Assembly (NCBI GenBank): GCA_964352785.1
Contig: CAYGTI010000003.1
Location: 62,001 to 126,000 of the forward strand
DNA: 64,000 bases
Origin: JACOMS01 sp964352785
GTDB lineage: Bacteria; Pseudomonadota; Alphaproteobacteria; Caulobacterales; Maricaulaceae
Reading direction: 5' to 3'
This document shows, piece after piece, positions 59,604 through 64,000 of the stretch (positions are counted from its first letter, which is position 1; every line of letters starts with the position of its first letter). The notes under the pieces were generated by a model. That model saw only the letters and a program-made list of their open reading frames with translations, did not search any database and had not been told where the DNA came from. A program made the translations under genes and the position numbers.

Positions 59604-60578
59604 TTAAGCAGGCTCGGCTTCGATCAATCCTGATGTTCCAGCCGCTTTGAGCATGGCTTCTTGGAGCTTTTCAAAAGCGCGGGCTTCGATTTGGCGGATA
59701 CGCTCGCGCGAGACGCTGTAAACTTCGGCGAGTTCTTCGAGCGTTTTGGGCGTATCGGACAGGCGGCGCTCGGCGATGATGTGCCGCTCGCGTGCGTTCA
59801 AGTCCGACATGGCCTCTTGTAGCAGTTCCATACGGGCATCATATTCTTGGGAATCACCGAGACTCTTCTCTTGGCTCACCGTGTCGTCTTGCAGCCAGTC
59901 TTGCCACTCTGCGCTCCCGTCTTCGCCGCCAATTGTCACATTCAGTGAAGCGTCGCCGCCGTTAGACATGCGACGGTTCATGGAAGTGACTTCATCTTCT
60001 TTGACATTCAGCCTGGTCGCGATTTTCTTGAGATCATCGGGTTTTAAGTCGCCGTCTTCAATGGCTTTCATTTCGCCCTTCATACGGCGCAAGTTGAAGA
60101 ACAATTTCTTCTGTGCCGCCGTTGTCCCCATTTTCACGAGCGACCAAGAGCGCAGTACATATTCCTGTATCGCGGCGCGAATCCACCACATGGCATAGGT
60201 TGAGAGGCGAAAGCCTTTGTCGGGATCAAACTTTTTGACCGCTTGCATAAGCCCGACATTGCCTTCGGAGATCACCTCGCCGATCGGCAAACCGTAACCC
60301 CGGTAGCCCATCGCAATTTTAGCTACCAGACGCAAATGAGAGGTCACCATACGTTCAGCCGCCTCGGTGTCGCCTTTTTCCGTCCAGCGCTTAGCGAGCA
60401 TAAATTCTTCGTCTTTTTCCAGCATGGGAAATTTGCGGATTTGGGACATATAGCTGTTCAAGCCTTGCTCAGGCGACAGGGTGACAGACAGACTCATATT
60501 GCCAGAGTAAGACGCATCTTTTGCGGACGCAGCTTTCGTGGGGGCTTTTGCGGGTAATGTGGTTGTCGTTTTAGCCAT
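59604..60578 (-). CDS. rpoH: RNA polymerase sigma factor RpoH (heat shock)
   Basis: Sigma-70 family, 324 residues. Region 2.4 has YAMWWIRAAIQEYVLRSWSL, the RpoH box is present as AAQKKLFFNLRRMKGE, and region 4.2 has LAEVYSVSRERIRQIEARAF. It directs transcription of heat-shock genes. The ATG is placed seven codons inside the longest frame because GGAGGA stands 5 bases before it. The N-terminal Ala/Lys/Thr-rich tail (about 25 residues) is typical of alphaproteobacterial RpoH. Confidence 0.95.
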   Translation of the reverse strand: MAKTTTTLPAKAPTKAASAKDASYSGNMSLSVTLSPEQGLNSYMSQIRKFPMLEKDEEFMLAKRWTEKGDTEAAERMVTSHLRLVAKIAMGYRGYGLPIGEVISEGNVGLMQAVKKFDPDKGFRLSTYAMWWIRAAIQEYVLRSWSLVKMGTTAAQKKLFFNLRRMKGEMKAIEDGDLKPDDLKKIATRLNVKEDEVTSMNRRMSNGGDASLNVTIGGEDGSAEWQDWLQDDTVSQEKSLGDSQEYDARMELLQEAMSDLNARERHIIAERRLSDTPKTLEELAEVYSVSRERIRQIEARAFEKLQEAMLKAAGTSGLIEAEPA

Positions 60579-60647
60579 AATGTCCTCCAGCCCAACCATA
60601 TAAGCTTAATGAGCCTAAATTAAAGAGCCGCTATCCTGAAAAATTGT

Positions 60648-61685
60648 TCACATATCTGTATTGAGACGCTCGAGAGCGGCCTCAAGAGCTAGCATTTCCG
60701 GGGGCAATGGAGCTTCGAACCGCAGAGATTCTTTGGTCACAGGGTGAATAAAGCCCAGCACAGTGGCATGCAGGGCTTGGCGCTTAAAATCAGTCAACGC
60801 GTCGCGTACAGCGATTTCGCCCGGATTAGTGGCGGTTTTAAATGCGCGCTGCTTACCGTATAAAGGATCACCCAAAAGCGGGCAGCCCATGTGGCCCATA
60901 TGGACGCGGATTTGGTGGGTGCGGCCTGTCTCGAGCCGGCATTCTATGCGGCTGGCCTGAGGGGAGCCCACAGCAGCATTGGGCGCTTGGCCGTAGCCTT
61001 TGACGAACGCGTAATTTGTGACCGCATGACGGCCATGTTCAGACGCTTCCATATCGCCGAATGTGCCGCGCACGACAGATTGTTTTTTCCGGTCGTGGGG
61101 TGAGCGCGCCAATCGGCTCTCGATACGTCCTGCGCGTGGCTTAGGGGCGCCGCGGACAAAACAGATATAAACCCGTTCAGCCGTGTGCTTTGCAAATTGC
61201 TTTGACAGCCTCTGGTGCGCCGTATCGGATTTGGCTACCACAAGAATGCCGGATGTGTCCTTGTCGATACGGTGAACGATGCCCGGGCGTAGAACGCCGC
61301 CGATCCCGGATAAGCTATCTTTGGCATGATATAAAAGCGCATGTACCAGCGTTCCGCTGCGCGAGCCGGGTGCCGGGTGGACGGTCATGCCGGCGGGTTT
61401 GTTGACGACAATCAGGTGCTCATCTTCGAACATTATATCGAGCGGTATGTTTTCCGGCACAGGCGTGTCATCGACCGGCGGGGGGACAAAGACGCCATAT
61501 TCGAGGCCTGCTCTGACTTTGCCTGACGGGTTGGTCACGAGGTCGCCGTCCGCGCGCACCGATTCTGACTCGATCAAGGCCCGCGTGCGGCTGCGCGACA
61601 GACCTGTCCATGTGGAAAGCCACTTATCCAGCCGCTGACCGGCATCTGTATCTAAGGCCTCTTTGGTATGTAATTGTGAACTCAT
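60648..61685 (-). CDS. rluD: Ribosomal large-subunit pseudouridine synthase, RluD type
   Basis: The protein has an N-terminal S4 RNA-binding domain (about 15-75, GQRLDKWLSTWTGLSRSRTR), then the RluA-like catalytic core with the active Asp in GIVHRIDKDTSGILVVAKSD and TGRTHQIRVHMGHMGCPLLG. It modifies 23S rRNA. rluD upstream of rpoH is a common order in alphaproteobacteria. The gap to rpoH is about 70 bases and may hold an rpoH promoter. Confidence 0.93.
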   Translation of the reverse strand: MSSQLHTKEALDTDAGQRLDKWLSTWTGLSRSRTRALIESESVRADGDLVTNPSGKVRAGLEYGVFVPPPVDDTPVPENIPLDIMFEDEHLIVVNKPAGMTVHPAPGSRSGTLVHALLYHAKDSLSGIGGVLRPGIVHRIDKDTSGILVVAKSDTAHQRLSKQFAKHTAERVYICFVRGAPKPRAGRIESRLARSPHDRKKQSVVRGTFGDMEASEHGRHAVTNYAFVKGYGQAPNAAVGSPQASRIECRLETGRTHQIRVHMGHMGCPLLGDPLYGKQRAFKTATNPGEIAVRDALTDFKRQALHATVLGFIHPVTKESLRFEAPLPPEMLALEAALERLNTDM

Positions 61686-61786
61686 ATGCGGGCTCTAGCC
61701 CTATATTCGATGCAAGGCAATTCTATTGCAGAATAGACACAGGCTTGATAATTTTACCCCTACCTTGCACTGGCGTGAACAACAGA

Positions 61787-61805
61787 TTATCACATAATGT
61801 GATAA
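61787..61805. promoter_or_regulatory. Perfect 8-bp dyad upstream of the second TonB-dependent receptor gene
   Basis: TTATCACA, spacer TAA, TGTGATAA, ending 72 bases before the start codon in the rluD/receptor divergent region. It looks like an operator for a dimeric regulator; the TGTGA/TCACA arms recall Crp/Fnr-type sites. Confidence 0.5.
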
Positions 61806-61877
61806 CATGTGGGAATCGGCGTGAGATCGTAACCCTACAGTTGTTATAAAAACCAATAAAAAAGACTAGGGGAACTC

Positions 61878-64000
61878 ATGCTTAAACAATCTATTTTACT
61901 CAGCTCATCCATCGCGCTTGCGCTCGGCGCGGCGTCGCCGGCTTTCGCGCAAAGCATAGATGACGAAGTCATTGTAACCGCCACGAAGCGGGCAACGACA
62001 TTACAAGAAACACCGGTGGCTGTCTCGGTGACGAACGCTTTGACAATTGAGCGCGCAAATATTCAAGATATCAACGACCTGCAAAGCGTTGTTCCGTCAC
62101 TCCGCATCAATCAGTTGCAGTCTTCTCAGAATACGAATTTCATCATTCGTGGTTTTGGTAACGGCGCGAATAATGCGGGTATTGAGCCTTCTGTTGGTGT
62201 GTTCATTGATGGTGTTTACCGCTCCCGCTCTGCTGCGGCGATCGGCGACCTTCCTAAGCTAGAGCGCGTTGAGGTCTTGAAGGGCCCGCAAAGTACACTG
62301 TTTGGTAAAAATGCGTCTGCGGGTGTTATCAGCGTTGTGACGGCAAAGCCAAGTTACGAGTCCGAAGGTTATGTCGAACTGGGCTATGGTAATTATAACA
62401 GCATCTTAGGTAAAGTTTACGCGACCGGCGCGCTTGGCGAAAATGTGGCAGGGAGTATTGGCGCAGGTATCAATAAACGCGATGGGTACGGCGAGTCGAT
62501 TGATCCAAATTTACCCGACGTGAATAATCGGAACCGTTTTAATGTTCGCGGGCAACTGCTTTTTGAACCCACAGATAATGTATCGTTCAGAGTCATCGGC
62601 GATTATTCCACATTGGATGAGAGTTGCTGCCTCGTGACGAATGTCGTTGAAAGTGTTACATCCGGCATCATTAACAGTATTGGCGGTCCAAATACGTTGG
62701 CTGATGTGAATGACCCTTTCACTTACACGGCATTCCAAAACGAGGAATCAGTCAATAAACTTGACGATTACGGCGTGTCTTTCCATGCTGATGTTCAGTT
62801 TGACGCCTTTGACTTTACATCAATCACATCTTTCCGGGGTAATGAAAGTTTTTACGATACAGATGCAGATTATGGCCGCTTAGCATTACTTGATAGTGTG
62901 AACAGTGACCAGCAGACCGAAACCTTCACACAAGAAATTCGTTTAACATCAAGCGGCGAGGGTAACTTTGACTGGATGGTCGGTGGTTTCCTTTTCGTAG
63001 AAGATGTGTCGCAAGTTGGCGGCCTGGAATACGGAACAGACCTTCGTGCCTATATTGATGCTTTGTCCGGCGGGGCTCTTGCGGCTATCGAAGGTTTTAA
63101 CGGTATTGCATCGGGTACATTCTTTTCTGCGGACACATCGACAGTTGAAACGTTTACTCAAAACGACACGGCTTACTCTGCCTTTGGTACAGTCGATTAT
63201 CATGTGAGTGACCGGTTGACGCTGACCGGCGGTATTAACTACACGAACGATGCCAAAGATGTCACGGGCAGTACGGTGAACACAGACGCGTTTTCAGCCA
63301 TTGATTTGACCGGCACAGCCGGGTTCAACACATTGGTAGGTTTGGGCGTCGCGGGTAACTTCCCCAACATCGCCCTGGCGTGTACGGGAACAGCTTTGCC
63401 GTTTTCTCCCGCTAATGTTGGCGCCGTTGCATCCGTTGCTGCGTGTCCGGGTCTACCCGGCATGCCTTCAGGCGGCGTTGCATTCGCCGGGCTTCAGCAG
63501 CAAGTGGGAGCGGGCGTTGCAGCGCTTGATTTGACGAATCCTGCCCAGAACGCTCTTTTAGGTCTGCGTGCGTTCCAGTTCCAGCCTCAGTTTTTGCCAT
63601 TCCCCAATAATGTTGAAAGCGGGCAAACGCGGGATGACAAAATTACGTGGCTCGCGCGCGCCGCATATGAAGTCAGCGATAGCATAAATATCTATGCCAG
63701 CGCCGCAACCGGCTTCAAAGCGTCCTCATGGAACCTGTCACGCGATTCGCGTCCATTCCCCGGTGATGCCGCCGCTTTGACGGCGGGTAACCTTACTCAA
63801 ATTAACCAAAACTACGGGACTCGTTATGCCGCCCCGGAAGAAGTTACTGTGTACGAACTTGGTGTGAAAACACGGTTTGATAACGGCACATTAAATGTTG
63901 CTGTTTTTGAACAAACCCTCAAAGATTTTCAACAAAATGCCTTTATCGGAGCTTCATTTGTTTTGACAAATGCGGGCGAGACGAAAGTGCGCGGTGTTGA
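61878..64000 (+). CDS. TonB-dependent outer-membrane receptor (3' end beyond the window)
   Basis: An open frame runs from this ATG to the window edge (about 707 codons). It has a signal peptide (to about 24, ASPAFAQ), a TonB-box-like DDEVIVTATKR, a plug with TNFIIRGFGNGANNAGIEPS and VEVLKGPQSTLFGKNASAGV, then barrel strands such as GYVELGYGNYNSILGKVYA. A loop with two adjacent cysteines (ESCCLV) is present. It is of a different subgroup from the receptor at 54181. AGGGGAACTC precedes the ATG. The C-terminus is missing. Confidence 0.9.
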   Translation, partial: MLKQSILLSSSIALALGAASPAFAQSIDDEVIVTATKRATTLQETPVAVSVTNALTIERANIQDINDLQSVVPSLRINQLQSSQNTNFIIRGFGNGANNAGIEPSVGVFIDGVYRSRSAAAIGDLPKLERVEVLKGPQSTLFGKNASAGVISVVTAKPSYESEGYVELGYGNYNSILGKVYATGALGENVAGSIGAGINKRDGYGESIDPNLPDVNNRNRFNVRGQLLFEPTDNVSFRVIGDYSTLDESCCLVTNVVESVTSGIINSIGGPNTLADVNDPFTYTAFQNEESVNKLDDYGVSFHADVQFDAFDFTSITSFRGNESFYDTDADYGRLALLDSVNSDQQTETFTQEIRLTSSGEGNFDWMVGGFLFVEDVSQVGGLEYGTDLRAYIDALSGGALAAIEGFNGIASGTFFSADTSTVETFTQNDTAYSAFGTVDYHVSDRLTLTGGINYTNDAKDVTGSTVNTDAFSAIDLTGTAGFNTLVGLGVAGNFPNIALACTGTALPFSPANVGAVASVAACPGLPGMPSGGVAFAGLQQQVGAGVAALDLTNPAQNALLGLRAFQFQPQFLPFPNNVESGQTRDDKITWLARAAYEVSDSINIYASAATGFKASSWNLSRDSRPFPGDAAALTAGNLTQINQNYGTRYAAPEEVTVYELGVKTRFDNGTLNVAVFEQTLKDFQQNAFIGASFVLTNAGETKVRGV

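Overview
The window looks like chromosome from a stalked or budding marine alphaproteobacterium of the Caulobacterales/Maricaulales (Hyphomonadaceae-like) type. The signs are a MucR-family regulator, a DivJ/PleC-like histidine kinase, DUF2336, DUF6456 and DUF1491 proteins, TonB-dependent receptors, a Caulobacter-type sphingolipid operon, and perfect TTAA-N7-TTAA boxes (the CtrA half-site pair) in front of several genes. Base composition is near 50 percent GC and gene density is high. I see no tRNA, rRNA, CRISPR array, prophage or insertion sequence.

Layout. 70-7739 is an energy-transduction cluster: two DUF3450 periplasmic proteins, a TtpC-like ExbB with a long periplasmic domain, ExbB, two ExbD, TonB and a TPR protein. 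A strong terminator follows, then a second tonB with its own dyad-bearing promoter region. 7773-12695 holds MetY, oligopeptidase B and a DUF2336 protein. 12818-21149 is a tightly coupled Mrp/Mbh-type cation/proton antiporter operon (E, F, G, MbhD/E-like, B, C, three ND5/MrpD-like subunits and a small membrane protein) ending in a MucR-like regulator. 21351-25364 carries a PAS_5 protein, a stand-alone DnaA domain IV-like protein, a DUF6456 protein, SufE and the histidine kinase.

25411-33496 has an orphan BcsB-like protein, DUF1491, a secreted Cys-containing protein, a biotin-dependent carboxyltransferase, an S41 protease lipoprotein and an extremely Arg/Asn-rich secreted protein. 33701-36093 is nadB-nadC. 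Two secreted proteins with PAN/apple-like N-termini follow, then a small membrane protein and prfC. 41496-46130 is the sphingolipid operon (aasR, cerR, acpR, spt) with a small OmpA-domain gene at its 3' end. After a VWA protein and a hypothetical gene comes the glyoxylate shunt: an ScfR/RamB-like regulator divergent from aceB-aceA, with repeated TTACA motifs between them. The right end has a TonB-dependent receptor, a VOC lipoprotein, a cytochrome P450, a NYN/PIN-like nuclease, rpoH, rluD, and a second TonB-dependent receptor cut by the window edge.

The genes fit together as nutrient capture through TonB systems, ion homeostasis through Mrp, envelope lipid building, and growth on acetate or fatty acids through AceA/AceB. 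Start codons were moved from the longest reading frame where the ribosome binding site or family length argued for it, and this is stated for each gene. Functions come from recognising motifs by eye, not from database searches.
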